NCBI GenBank assembly: GCA_003415625.1
Contig: PYIU01000006.1
Location: forward strand, 1,116,001-1,180,000
Source: Aquanectria penicillioides
Lineage: Eukaryota > Ascomycota > Sordariomycetes > Hypocreales > Nectriaceae
Length of the DNA stretch: 64,000 bases
Reading direction: 5' to 3'
Part shown: positions 24,706-36,428 of the stretch, piece after piece
Layout: the number at the start of each line of letters is the position of its first letter
How positions within the stretch are numbered: the first letter of the stretch is position 1
The notes under the pieces: model-generated
The model's database searches: none
What the model saw: only the letters and a program-made list of their open reading frames with translations
What the model was told of the DNA's origin: nothing
Position numbers and translations under genes: made by a program

Positions 24706-24911
24706 TTACAGTGGTTATCCTAGTAACTGGAACGAATTCAGACATCCCTGTTTTGCCTCGAATCGTTCCGGTTAGAGGGCGAATTCCATAAACAGGGGTG
24801 AAAATACTATGAGAAGGACCCAAAACACCCCTGCAAAGAGATGAGAAAATATTCCATTTATCGGGCGTTTTCCACACATTGGCGTTCCAGTTACTAGGAT
24901 AACTACTGTAA
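24706..24911. repeat. 29-bp inverted repeat pair in the transcription-factor promoter
   Basis: Left arm 24706-24734 and right arm 24883-24911 match at 28 of 29 positions in opposite orientation, separated by 148 bp. The core of each arm is TTATCCTAGTAACTGGAACG (left-arm orientation). The spacer has a smaller CCCTGTTT/AAACAGGG inverted pair. The right arm ends 17 bases before the ATG at 24929. No flanking target-site duplication is visible. It could be a regulator site pair, a transcript hairpin or the remnant of a small inverted-repeat element. Confidence 0.8.
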
Positions 24912-24928
24912 ACGCTCGACTGCCCATC

Positions 24929-27803
24929 ATGACCGAAACCGACGCTCATGATTTTGACGCCCAAGTTGATGGCCAAGATGACGTCTCCGATTCTGCTCTG
25001 AACGCTCACCCGTCTACGTCTATTCGACGAGCTGTCAGTTCCAACTCCACCCTATCACAACTTCTTCTCAAGCTTACCTGTCTCAGTGTGACGCTTGTCG
25101 TACCCGTAAGGTGCGTGTATAGAGGATTCAGTTCCGTGGAAACATCCTTGCTTTCCCAGCCTCAGTGGTCAGCCCTATGTCCTGGCTGCCGCAGCTGAAC
25201 ATGGGTGATGGATCCGTCACCACAGATCCATCCTCATCTCGCTCCACCTGCCGGCCTGAGAGGGGTACCAGCCGAGCGCAAGTGTTCCATGACATACAAG
25301 TACATGCCGAGCTAATGTGAAGCAATCGGGTGTAGATCCGCTGCGATAGGAATGTCCCATGCTCCCATTGTGTCCACGCCAAGATCCCCTGTACCCACGC
25401 AGATTCGCGGCCCAAGGAGAAGCGCACCCGCATCCTTCTGTCAGCCCAATAGTAAGTCACCGGCCGTTGACCTATATCCTCTTCCCTGGTCGCTTTTGGT
25501 ATAGACCTGGCAAGCATGCCATCCTAATGTAGCTTTGACCTATCATAGAAACATGGAAAGCTAATCACCGCCCTGTAATCTAGTGAGAGGAAAATTGATC
25601 TTATCGATCGCAGGCTTGAAGGAGTTACTCGACTTCTTCAGGAAATGAGGACTAGCATGCCGACATCCAGCGCTCTGCCGATAGTCCAGGATAAAGAGAC
25701 ACCGACCGAAAGAACCTCTCAACCATCCGCTTCGTCATCCTCCACACCGTTCGGCCATGTAGTACAGCCTGCGTCTGATAGCCCTGTCGTCGAGGGCGAG
25801 TCGTCACTAGCTGCTCATTCCGTCTTCGCCAATGAGTTCCTCAAGAATGCCGTTCCCATTGACTCTCTTCAAGGTGCGAGCCTGGAGTTACGTGACACGC
25901 TAGATTCGCTCCATCACATTGTCAACGCTCTAAGACAGCAAACTGCTGCAACAGAAATGACATACACCATGGCCAACCCCATACCTCGTCCCGCGCTTCC
26001 AGGTATTCAGCTACCGCCTATCCAAAAGACTGTCGGCCTCATTCGTCATGCAAAGAGTGAGTCCTTCCTACAACTACGCACCGAATCCGGATGCAATCAT
26101 CGTTGGTCACCCTAGCTAATGCACCGTTTTTCGTAACCTCTAGCAGATCGTCCAGAGCTGGGAGCCTGGGTTTTTGATCTCGCTCCGATGGATGACTTTT
26201 CGGAGATTTGCCTCAGCGTCTACTTCTCTCAAGACTACTCTGAAGCGGATTTTATTATTGCCAACTCTGGGATGCACTCTCTCTTCTACGAGATGGCATA
26301 TTCGACAGATGAAGACAATGAAGAGAATTTGTCATATGTCAAGATGTGCCGTTCAAATCTCGAAACGGCTCTCAGCAACCTCCCCCTGCATCTCCCAGCC
26401 AGCCAAAGCATGATTAGTGCTCTTCTCCTTGGTGTAAGTCTGCATCCCATACTAGGCCATCTTCTTCTGAAAACCAACACAATGGGCTAGGCCTATCATG
26501 CTATTGAAATTTCGAAGCCTTCTCTCTCTTGGGTCTTGACATCCAAGGCATCAGAGTTATGTCAAACGTTAGGCTATCATCGACAATCATCAATGAAAAA
26601 TGATACATCAGACCAAAAACAGAAAAAGAAATATCTATTCTGGTCGATCTACTTTATGGATAAGAGTTTGTCACTGCGTCTGGGACGAGCACCAACCATG
26701 CCAGACTGGGATATCACATTGCCACTGCCCTCGCCAGGCGATCTCAGCTCAACCGTTCTGTCCGTAATCATCACAATGTGGATCAGGACTGCTCGGTGCC
26801 AGGGAAATATCTACGAGAAGCTTTATAGCCCTGATGCAGTCACACAGCCCGATCATGTGAAGAAGGCTCGAGTTGATTGCATCATTAAGGACATAGAAGA
26901 TATTAGAGCTATGACCAATCAAATGAGCGTGAGTCCTTTCTGGCTGTAAAAACTCGAGGTGCCTTGAGTTGGTTCTAACGTAAAGGTGTAGGAACAATGG
27001 CTGAAAGAGGCTCACACAACACTTGGAGAGGATATGGCCAAATTTATCCTCGTATCCGACGATGTCTTCCGCCTTTCTTTGCTGACATTAGCATACCGCG
27101 CATGCCAACCGCCCCCCGGGTCTCGAACTCCATTCGTTCCGGAGTGCATCGAGGCGGCACGGGCGACTCTGCAACGGCACCAAGACTGCATGGCCCAAGT
27201 CTCAAAGGCACATGCCCTGTATTTCACTGCATATGTGCACTGGTAGGTCATCCATTGGCGATACAGGCTTCTCCGTGTCTCGGCTAACATGCTCAAAGGA
27301 CCTTGTTATTTGCTCCTTTCATCTCTTTCATTGTCCTATTCTGCCAAGTGATTGAAACTCAGGACGAGAAGGATCTCGCGATTCTGCACAGTTTCATCAC
27401 ATCCACAGAATCAGCCCAGGCGGTTTCCGATGCTGCGGCCAAGGTGCACCGCCTGTTCCAGGTTCTTTACAGCGTGGCACTCCGGTACATTGAATTCCGT
27501 TCTTCCACGCCGCCAGCGGACCAGACACAGGCGAATGCGGAGCTAAATACATACCTCACTGCCTTGGGGTTCCCTCCTGTAGGCCCCGAGCAACGACAAC
27601 AGCAGATGGCTGGTTTGGACAACGGCCAAACGGCATTTGGCCAGCCGCTTGGAGATGGCAACATGGTGGACGGCATGGGTAATCAGAGGGGGATAAACCC
27701 AATGATGTGGATGGGTAACACGGCGCAACTGGAAGATTGGTTCAACAGCAATCAACAAATGATGGAACTGATGGAGGAGCCGAGTTTTAATTTTCCTCAG
27801 TAA
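24929..27803 (+). CDS. Zn2Cys6 transcription factor with fungal-specific domain
   Basis: Eight exons encode 733 residues: 24929-25033, 25087-25110, 25336-25451, 25584-26056, 26144-26433, 26491-26928, 26992-27242, 27299-27803. The zinc cluster is at residues 36-62 with cysteines 36, 39, 46, 52, 55 and 62 (spacing 2-6-5-2-6). Its first half (CDACRTRK) is a 24-nt micro-exon and its second half (IRCDRNVPCSHC) follows a 225-nt intron. A short coiled linker (ERKIDLIDRRLEGVTRLL, about 83-100) precedes a Ser/Pro-rich stretch. The fungal-trans middle homology region includes DFSEICLSVYFSQDYSEADF, ISALLLG|AYHAIE and KKKYLFWSIYFMDKSLSLRLG. Intron 4 ends in a tandem TAGCAG acceptor, so one residue may vary. 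Its divergent neighbour is an ABC exporter, a plausible but untested target. Confidence 0.85.
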
Positions 27804-29073
27804 AAATGAATCGACGGACGGGATGGGAAAGGACCGGTCAGGAACGGACAGAATCGGATGGGATCAGGAATGAGTGATGGCATGTGTATGAACAGGGGAG
27901 ATGTACAAAAGGCATGGGCTTGATAGATAGAGAATTGGCGTAACTGTGTAGAACTGGCTCCCAAATACCAAATCTCCTACGAACTTTCATCCCCCTAGTA
28001 CATTTTTATTTTTTATTTTGTTTTGGGTGAGAAAGGCTGAACATGAAACATTGTCAGGCCGTGGATATAGTGTACCAAATTTGGGTTCTTTTAAACCCAC
28101 CTTAGAAATGTAGCCCAGGCCGCTTACGAATGGAGCAGGGTTTGAAAAGAAAACGAAAGTACAGACTAGTAAAGAAAGAAAGAAAGGGACAATACGGGCT
28201 CGGGAATTTCATATCACCTTGGATAAACAGGCCAATGTCCCAAGGGATAAAGCCAGCCAACTTAAATAAAATTAAAAAAAAAAAAAAAACACTCGCTCCT
28301 ATCACATCAAAGAGTATTTTGTTGCCTTCGGGATCTGACGCTGTGGAAGGTCCGGGGTCGTGTAGCCACGCTACGTAATCGCTAGGCTACTCTGAAAGGC
28401 CCCCGCCTCCCAAGTACTTGAGCGGTACCTGCAGATACAACGCACGTGGAGCGCAGCCCCTGAGCCACGCACGGAGGCGCTGAGGCGTCAGGTGGTTGTT
28501 TGTATCCCAAAGTATTGGACCACTCTCGGTGTCTGCGGGAGGCAATGCAGAGAGGCTCCGCGTCACTGATAAATCCCCTGGAATTAGAGGCACTACGTAC
28601 GCCCGGAAGCACACGGATAAGGATAAGGTAGGCCACGACGTGATACATCTATGATCTGTCCTGTCATCAATTTCCACATCCACCAAAATCAAAACCAAAA
28701 TCAACCTCGACCCGAAGCGTTGCAACTCGGTTTCTGTCCTCACGACCCCCCGGAAAGTCGCCATCTCCGCCTTCACGTTCCTATCTCGAGTTCGCCGGCC
28801 GGACCATCTGACGCGTCGATTGCTTCTCTGCGACATCTGTTATGCGACACGGGCCAGATCGAGGGAGACCGACTAACGCTGAAAACGACCGCCCTTGAGA
28901 TAGCCCATTCCCAGCAATCCCACAAAGGCCAGATCCAGAGAAAGAGGGTCTGTATCCTGTTGTCGCCTAGCGCAGCATGTCTGAGAGGCATTGCTCTCTC
29001 GACTCCACCGATTCGTGATCTCACTCGACGACATCGTTTGCCTCGCCTCTGCATCCCCGGACCTTAACACGGG
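27804..29073. other. Gene-free region upstream of the P4-ATPase
   Basis: About 1.27 kb with the transcription-factor 3' end at left and the P4-ATPase promoter at right. It contains a 16-base A run at 28274-28289. No coding signal is seen. Confidence 0.6.
28274..28289. repeat. Poly-A tract (16)
   Basis: Uninterrupted run of A bases in intergenic DNA. Confidence 0.8.
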
Positions 29074-32000
29074 ATGCCTCCCTCAACCTCCTACCGATCT
29101 GCCGAGCCGCCCGAATCCCCCGCGCATGACTCCGACTCCGACCTCGACCTCGACATCCAGGAGCTCGATCCGATCTCGACTGAACCCGCCCGCGGCTCCC
29201 GGCAGGAGCGCAACTCAGCCGAGCACAAGACATCCCGGATAGCTTTGCGGAACTTGCGTATGGGGGGCCTGCGACGGGCGAACAAGCGAGGCCGGGGCTA
29301 TGGTGATTTGGGTCACGACCGCGATGGCTCTGATGACCACACTCGTGCGCTGCTGGGCGGCGAAACCGACGGCTCCGGCCAGCGCTGGTCTGAGGGTTAT
29401 GCGGAGGATGACCGGCCGCTGCTGGGGGACCAGGCTTCTCAAGGCCAGCGCTCTTCAAAGCATGAGCGCAAGTCTTCCATCCTTCGGCTCCCGAACTTCA
29501 TGTCTGGGTCCAAGAAGCCAGACATCGAAGAGGATGACGACCAAGAGGATGATGATCCATCTTCTTCTCGACACGTAGGGGTTGGCTCCAGTCAGCCCGT
29601 TCGATTCCCGAATAACATCATCTCAAACGCCAAATACAGCGCCTGGACATTCCTCCCTATCACCCTTTACAACGAATTTTCTTTCTTCTTCAACATGTAT
29701 TTCCTTCTAGTCGCTCTATCGCAGGCGATACCTGCCCTCCGGATCGGCTACTTATTAACCTACATTGCCCCCTTGGCCTTCGTGCTGTGTATTACTATGG
29801 GAAAGGAAGCGTTTGATGATATTGCTCGGCGAAGAAGGGATACTGAGGCAAACTCAGAAGAGTACAAGATTCTCGTGTTTCGTGATCCCGGGTCAACATA
29901 TGACCATCTACGACATCGAAAGCCTCTGAAGTCAGAAACGTCGAAGAAGGGGTCCAAGAAATCAAAAGGCCCTCGGGACAGTCTTTCAGATATTCTGGAA
30001 GAAAATGACATTGATGGCCCGCCTCCATCCTCCATTGTTCAGGAGGTTAGCCGCAAGTCCAAGGACTTGAAGGTCGGTGACGTTTTGAAACTCAGCAAAG
30101 GCCAGCGTGTGCCAGCCGATGTTGTAATCTTGAAATGCTACTCCTCAGAGGGCTCCCACCCTGCCCCGGAGACTGAGCAGGAAGAGCCCGCCGAAGAGGA
30201 GGCTCTTTTGGCATTCGGAGATAGTGAGGCAGATTCTACGTCAAAGGGGAAACAACCAGCAGCCGACGCACAAGATGACGAGGCTAATTCTGGCTCTGGC
30301 GGAGAGACCTTCATCAGAACCGACCAACTGGACGGTGAGACTGACTGGAAACTCCGACTGGCATCTCCTCTCACTCAGAACCTTCCCACTGAGGAATTCG
30401 TCCGACTTCGAGTTACTGGCGGAAAGCCCGATAAGAAGGTTAATGAGTTCTTGGGTACTGTTGAACTCACAGGATCTCGACAAGATGCCCTGGCGCACCG
30501 CTCTATGCCTCAAAATGCCGATGCCTCCAATTCCGCTGCGCTTTCCATCGATAATACAGCATGGGCCAACACAGTCATTGCCTCGCAAGCCACTACCTTG
30601 GCTGTCATCATGTATACCGGTCCTCAGACCAGGTCCGCCCTATCCACCGCTCCTTCTCGCTCCAAGACCGGTCTGCTCGAATATGAGATCAACTCATTGA
30701 CCAAGATTCTTTGTGCACTGACATTGGCACTGTCGGTGATTCTTGTTGCCCTTGAGGGTTTTGAGAACACCGAAGGAAATGTCTGGTACGTCAAAATTAT
30801 GCGGTTCCTGGTCCTCTTTTCCACCATTGTCCCTATTAGTTTGCGTGTCAACCTCGACATGGGGAAGAGCGCTTACTCGTGGTTTATTCAACGAGACCCT
30901 GGTATGCCTGGCGCTGTCGTTCGAACAAGTACGATTCCTGAGGATCTCGGTCGTATTGAATACCTTCTGAGCGATAAGACTGGAACCCTGACACAAAACG
31001 AAATGGAGATGAAAAAGATCCATGTCGGTACCGTCTCCTATGCCAATGAGGCTATGGATGAAGTCTCGTCATATGTTCGTCAAGGATTTTATATCCAACC
31101 CACAACGGACCCGGCAACGCAGAACATGCTCATTACTCCTTCATCAACCTACTCGAACACGGCAAATGTTGGCACCACCCGAACGAGGAGAGAAATTGGC
31201 ACTCGAGTCCGTGATGTCGTACTGGCCCTTGCTCTTTGTCACAATGTTACACCAACCGTCGATATAGAGGACGGCAAAGAGGTCACTTCCTACCAGGCGT
31301 CGTCTCCTGATGAAATTGCCATTGTCAGGTGGACCGAATCTATTGGCTTAAGGCTTGTTCATCGTGACCGAAAGAGCATGGTTCTGGAATCTACTGATAG
31401 CAAACGTCCAATCGTCCGTGTACGCATCCTTGATGTCTTCCCTTTCACCTCCGAGGGCAAGCGCATGGGTATCATCGTCCATTTCCACGAACAACTCAAT
31501 GTCAAGAACCCCGGTATATCTGGTGGAGAAATTTGGTTCTTTCAGAAGGGTGCTGACACAGTCATGAGCTCCATCGTTGCCGCCAACGACTGGCTTGACG
31601 AAGAGACCGCAAACATGGCTCGTGAAGGTCTGCGTACTCTGGTTGTCGGACGCAAGAAGCTCTCCTACCAGCAGTATCAGGAATTTGCCGCTCACTACCA
31701 GGAGGCATCGCTTGCTATCTCTGGGCGTGACGCTGGTATGCAGCGTGTTGTGTCACATTATCTCGAGAACGACCTGGAACTTCTTGGCGTCACCGGTGTG
31801 GAGGATAAGCTACAGAAAGATGTCAAGCCTTCCCTGGAGCTGCTTCGCAACGCCGGCATTAAGATTTGGATGTTGACTGGTGACAAGGTGGAGACCGCGC
31901 GTTGTGTTGCTGTCAGCTCCAAGCTTGTGGCCCGAGGCCAGTACATCTACACTGTTGCCAAGCTCAAGAAGAAGGATAACGCCCAGGACCACCTTGACTT

Positions 32001-33112
32001 TCTGCGAAGCAAGACTGACGCCTGTCTTCTCATTGACGGCGAGAGTCTGTCCCTCTTCCTGACCCATTTCCGCATCGAGTTCATCTCCGTCGCCGTCATG
32101 CTGCCCACCGTCGTCGCTTGCCGTTGCTCCCCGAACCAAAAGGCCGAAGTCGCCAAGCTCATCCGCGAGTACACTAAGAAGCGTGTGTGCTGTATTGGCG
32201 ACGGAGGCAACGATGTGTCCATGATTCAAGCTGCTGACGTTGGTGTTGGTATTGTCGGTAAGGAGGGTCGTCAAGCCAGTTTAGCTGCCGACTTCTCTAT
32301 CGAACAGTTCTGTCATCTCGTGAAATTGCTTGTTTGGCACGGCCGTAACAGTTACAAACGAAGCGCTAAGCTCGCGCAGTTTGTCATCCACCGTGGTCTT
32401 ATCATTGCTGTCTGCCAAACTATGTACAGTATTGCTATCAAGTTTGAGCCTGAAGGCTTGTACAAGGTTTGTTTCCCTCACCCCTGTTGCACACATCATA
32501 TTATTGACATCAATTCTTTCAGGACTGGCTTCTTGTTGGGTACGCCACTGTATATACCGCTGCCCCAGTTTTGTCTCTCGTTTTGGACAAGGACGTCGAT
32601 GAAAACCTGGCAAATCTATATCCGGAGCTGTACAAGGAGCTCACGTCAGGTCGATCACTTTCTTACCGAACCTTCTTCGTCTGGGTCTTCGTGTCCATCT
32701 ATCAGGGTGGCATGATCCAGGGCCTGTCGCAGATCCTCACCGAGGTTGATGGACCCAAGATGGTGGCGGTCAGCTACACGGTCCTGGTCCTTAACGAACT
32801 CCTCATGGTCGCCATTGAAATCACTACCTGGCATCCTATCATGATTGTCAGCATTGTGGGAACTTTTTTGATGTTCATTGGCTCTATCCCTTTCCTCGGC
32901 GGCTATTTTGACCTTGCCTTTATAATTACATGGTATGTTGCTTTCTCAAATTGCCTTGGCTTACGGCTCTTGATAACTAACATTTCACGCCTAGGGGTTT
33001 CATCTGGCGCGTCCTGGCCATCGGAGCCATATCGCTCATCCCCACGTATGCCGGAAAGCTGATTAGGAGAACGATGAAGCCTCCTTCGTACAGAAAGGTT
33101 CAAAGCACATGA
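29074..33112 (+). CDS. NEO1: Neo1-type P4-ATPase phospholipid flippase
   Basis: A type IV P-type ATPase of the Neo1/ATP9 branch, which flips aminophospholipids in Golgi and endosome membranes and acts without a Cdc50 partner. Three exons (29074-32466, 32523-32932, 32995-33112) give 1,306 residues; introns are 56 and 62 bp. The first ~175 residues are polar and acidic. Conserved parts follow in order: PVRFPNNIISNAKYSAWTFL; the DGETDWKLR actuator motif (about 420); the phosphorylated Asp in SDKTGTLTQNEMEMKK (about 633); SSPDEIAIV; LTGDKVETARC; and GDGGNDVSMIQAADVGVGI (about 1043). The C-terminal membrane segments run through the last two exons, ending KLIRRTMKPPSYRKVQST. The frame is intact throughout, in contrast to several neighbours. 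Confidence is very high for P4-ATPase and high for the Neo1 branch. Confidence 0.93.
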
Positions 33113-33347
33113 GAAGGCTTCTGCGATGTTCGGCGTTTCTTTGTTGATTATTATTATCCCGGCGTTGGTTATGTATGTGCATCAGCCGGTGTATAGGATC
33201 CCAGTGTTGCCAATAAAAATACACATGTTTCTCTTTGTTCGATGAAATCTATCGCTTCGGTGTCATGCGCGTGTATGATACAAAAATACAGTACATTTTC
33301 AACATGGGGAGAAGAACAACAGCATGGAGACGCATGGCCAAGAAAGC

Positions 33348-34732
33348 CTACATCTTCAACACCAGCCAGTCCTGCGCTAGCCGAGGATCTTGGCGTTGTA
33401 GTTGGCCGATAACGCCTCCAACAGGACCTTGGGTCTGGGATCCGCCAAGCCAAATCTTTTGGCCAGCGAAATGCTCGATGAAGCCGTCCGGTCCTGAAAC
33501 AATGAGAAGATTCTTGCCAGGCTTGCTACTCCCAGATGATTGGCAGATGCATTCCGGGGCTTCAGGGGCAGCAAATTCTGTTGTTCCGATGTGCATGGTC
33601 TGGTCGTGGAATGTGCATCCAGACTTAAAAGGAATAACGGCCGACGAGAGGCTGTTTGATTTCGCGCTCAGGGCGCTCTTGAGGTCCTTGTCGATGAACT
33701 TGGTGCTCTCTTCGTCGACAGCTACCTGGATCCGCAGCCGGTCCCCGAACCTAGCCTTCATGTCGTTAAGGTAGCGACCGACGGGGCTAGGATCCTGAAT
33801 CGCACGCCCGAATTCCGTCGGGCTCTGGGCCTGCCACCTGTTCCACCACGACGTCGCTGGCGGCGCGGCCCGTTGGATTTCCTCGCGCCTTCGCACCGCC
33901 CACAGCAGATCGACAGTGGCGCCAGAGTTGGCATCGAGGATCGCTTTCGCGGCCTGCATTCCAGGCACAACGCCAGTGCCGCCGGCAAGGAACACCACAC
34001 GAGCGCTGTCGCCAAGTCGCTCGGAAAGGTCGAATCCAGCGTGCGGACCTCTCAGGTGGACGTCTTGGCCAACGCGCCGCCGCGCCAGGTAGTGCGACAT
34101 CTCCCCGTCGCCGACAGTGCGGATGTAGAAGCGCAGCGCACCCTCGGCCGGGTCTTCCCCATCGAGGGGCGGAAGCGGCGTGTAGTGCCGCGCGATCTGA
34201 ACCTCCGGCTGCTTGAACTCGACGGACCAGAGGGCATGACGCCAGCGAGCCAGGCCCGGATCCGAAGCCTCCGGGGGAAGCAGGTACGGGTGGGATGGGT
34301 TTGGCGTTTGCGGGACGGCGGTGATGACAAACGAGGACGGGGAGATGGCCTCGCGCGCCGTGATGGTGTAAGGGACGAAGAATCGATCGTTCAGCGTGTC
34401 CGGCCGTGAGGGGCGGCAGAGTAGTAGTAGCCTGCTCCGCCCACCGCAAGAAGCCCAAGCACGAGGATAGATGGCAACGCACGGGCTTGCAAAGGTTCCC
34501 CAAGGCTTGGCCGTCGAGAGGCGTGCGGCGGCGTCGTGCATCTACTTGATATTGGTGTTGGTGCTGGCGTTGGTGTTGATGCTGACTGAGGCCTTCGGGA
34601 TGTCGAGGCCATTCGAGAAGGAGCATGAGCCACGCTTGTCCGCCGCTGATTAATTCCATGCCGGAGCAGACTTCTGCTCTGGCAGACTCTCAGACCAAAC
34701 CTGCCCGTCAAGGGCCCCAACCTAGATGTCAT
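33348..34732 (-). CDS. Mitochondrial FAD/NAD(P)H oxidoreductase, Cyc2-like (one apparent frameshift)
   Basis: About 461 residues. The N-terminus (MTSRLGPLTGRFGLRVCQSR) is Arg-rich and lacks acids, as in a mitochondrial presequence, and is followed by one membrane segment at about 86-104 (PSILVLGLLAVGGAGYYY). This suggests an inner-membrane anchor like yeast Cyc2, a flavoprotein that supports haem attachment to c-type cytochromes. The reductase domain begins RFFVPYTITAREAIS; LRFYIRTVGDGEMSHYL is the flavin-binding strand and VVFLAGGTGVVPGMQAAKAI the nucleotide loop. The end is SGPDGFIEHFAGQKIWLGG. The presequence-anchor part and the reductase part lie in different frames; one missing base near 34415 (in GGCCGG) joins them and makes 462 codons. 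No intron is seen. Identity as Cyc2 rather than another cytochrome-b5-reductase-like protein is inferred. Confidence 0.78.
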
Positions 34733-35257
34733 GATGCCGCCAGTGCCAATGCTGAGGGTGCGAATTTAGATGTGTGATGATCCTTGCAAAAAAGAAATGG
34801 TGTCCAGTTTATATTGAAAAGGCCATTTCAGGCCCAAGGTGACAGAATAAAATAGAATAAATATAAGGTTAAGAAATCAAAGCGGATTGGATGTGCCCTT
34901 CCGGCGAGTCGATTCGAAATGTCCGTTGTCTGCTTGTACTTGAAGTTGATGGGATGTTTGGAGAATCTTGGTCAAAGACTGCATAGCTGAACGCAATGTC
35001 ACGTGAGCGTCACTTCCACAACCTCAATTACACACACATCTAGACGAGAGAGGCATTATGATGGTGATGAATGCTACGAGTGCTGGTATCCTGCCACCCG
35101 AAAAAAGATTTAAAAGGTGAATGGAGATGTTTTCAAGATCGCAGGTCTATCATGCAACCCGTCCGTCTGGTATATATGGTACATGTGATGTTTGCTGTCA
35201 TACGCTCGTCATGATACGCCTGAGGTCTTCTAAGTCGTCCGTCGTTCCCCTCCATCT
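34733..35257. other. Intergenic region between the Cyc2-like and Aim32-like genes
   Basis: About 525 bp holding the promoter of the Cyc2-like gene and the 3' end of the Aim32-like gene. Nothing else is seen. Confidence 0.6.
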
Positions 35258-36428
35258 CTAGATCCGCAACATGTTCCTATCTGCGTCAATGCCACCCCGG
35301 AACATGTCTGCTACGACGTTGCCCTTGAGAACCGTCTCCTTGATAATGCCCTCCACGTGCTTCGGCTCAACCCGTCCATACCAAATGCCGTGGCCCGCCA
35401 GCGGGTGCTCCTTGTCTCCCATCTTCAGGCCCGGCGGCAGGTAGATGATGACGTTGCCGGCAAACTTGTGGCCACCGATGTGACTGATTAGCCCAACCCT
35501 CGCCGTGGTTTTCTCCTGGACGCTCCTCTCCCCGTCGATCTGCGGTACCTCGCCGAAGCTGACTTGCACTGCGCCCTGGAGCACCTCGAACCCTTCCCCG
35601 CGCAACTTGTCCTCGAACTCGTCTTTTAGGACGGGCGCTATCATGCCGCATCGCGCATCGCGCCCGCCGTGTCCGCAGATTAGCACCAACACGTCATTGA
35701 CGTCCTGCACGCCGGGAAGCAGGCCCTGGTAAGCTTCCTTGCGAGTGAGGCGGTCGCGGTGGATTGGCGACAGGCCACAATGCGCCGAGTGGAGCTTTGT
35801 CGGCAGCAAGAAGCCCTTGGCGAGGGCTTGGACGCTGTCGAATGAGACGCGCGGGAGGAAAGGGACGTATTTGAAGCTCGGGAGAATGTAGGCTGATGTA
35901 GATTGGACTTCGGGACGAGGTGGGATGGAGCTAGGGAAGGACGAATTGAGGACGGAAACATTGTGGAATGGCTTTACAAGATACGTCAGTCGCATCAACT
36001 CATGGATCAAGAGACACCACGAGGAGGAGGTTCAAAAAACTCACATCGCTGTACACGCCGCCTCTACCAAACAATTCCTTCAGGTCCGCAGCGAGGTTAT
36101 CCCCGCTGCTCTCCTCCTCAATTCTCGACGGCCAGTCGGTGTTCCCCGTGCACACGAACACCTGCTCGGCATAGCCAGCGATGCCGCCCTTCATGGGCCC
36201 GTCGCGGTCAAGGGGCAGGTCCTCGGGCACGGCAGGCATTGGCGCACATCCGCAGGTCGGCTCGGGACATGTCGCAACGGTGTTGAAAGGAGGCGGAGGT
36301 GGCGGTCGCGACGATCGAGTGGCAAAGCTGGCGAGCTGGCTGCGGCGAAGGAGCCCTCGGTGATGGTGGTGGTGGTAGATGGCGGGCCGACTCGCGACAA
36401 GCCAGCTCAAAAGTGGCCGTGGATGCAT
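35258..36428 (-). CDS. AIM32: Aim32-like mitochondrial thioredoxin-fold ferredoxin
   Basis: Two exons (36428-36045, 35971-35258) around intron 35972-36044 give 365 residues. Start MHPRPLLSWLVASRP at 36428 is preferred over an upstream in-frame Met because it opens a typical basic presequence. Family features are a Cys-rich CPEPTCGCAPMP segment near residue 55, the CGHGGRDARCG block, and HIGGHKFAGNVIIYLPPG near 290; the latter two are the cysteine/histidine sites that bind the [2Fe-2S] cluster in Aim32-type proteins. Yeast Aim32 acts in mitochondrial redox quality control. The next gene downstream on the same strand is the Cyc2-like flavoprotein. Confidence is high for the family; cellular location is inferred from the N-terminus. 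Confidence 0.85.

Larger units (their letters stand above)
23172..24928. other. Shared divergent promoter, ABC exporter and Zn2Cys6 factor
   Basis: About 1.76 kb with no gene. It holds an ATTGGT-rich microsatellite (about 24590-24640) and a 29-bp inverted repeat pair immediately before the transcription-factor start. Confidence 0.6.

Noticed and set aside
24706..24911. Intact MITE
   Set aside because: Inverted arms are present but no target-site duplication is visible and copy number is unknown, so it is reported only as an inverted repeat.
25140..25195. CPGCRS as the second half of the zinc cluster in the 24.9 kb factor
   Set aside because: It is followed directly by a stop and lacks the third cysteine. 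The true half (IRCDRNVPCSHC) lies further on after a proper acceptor at 25335.
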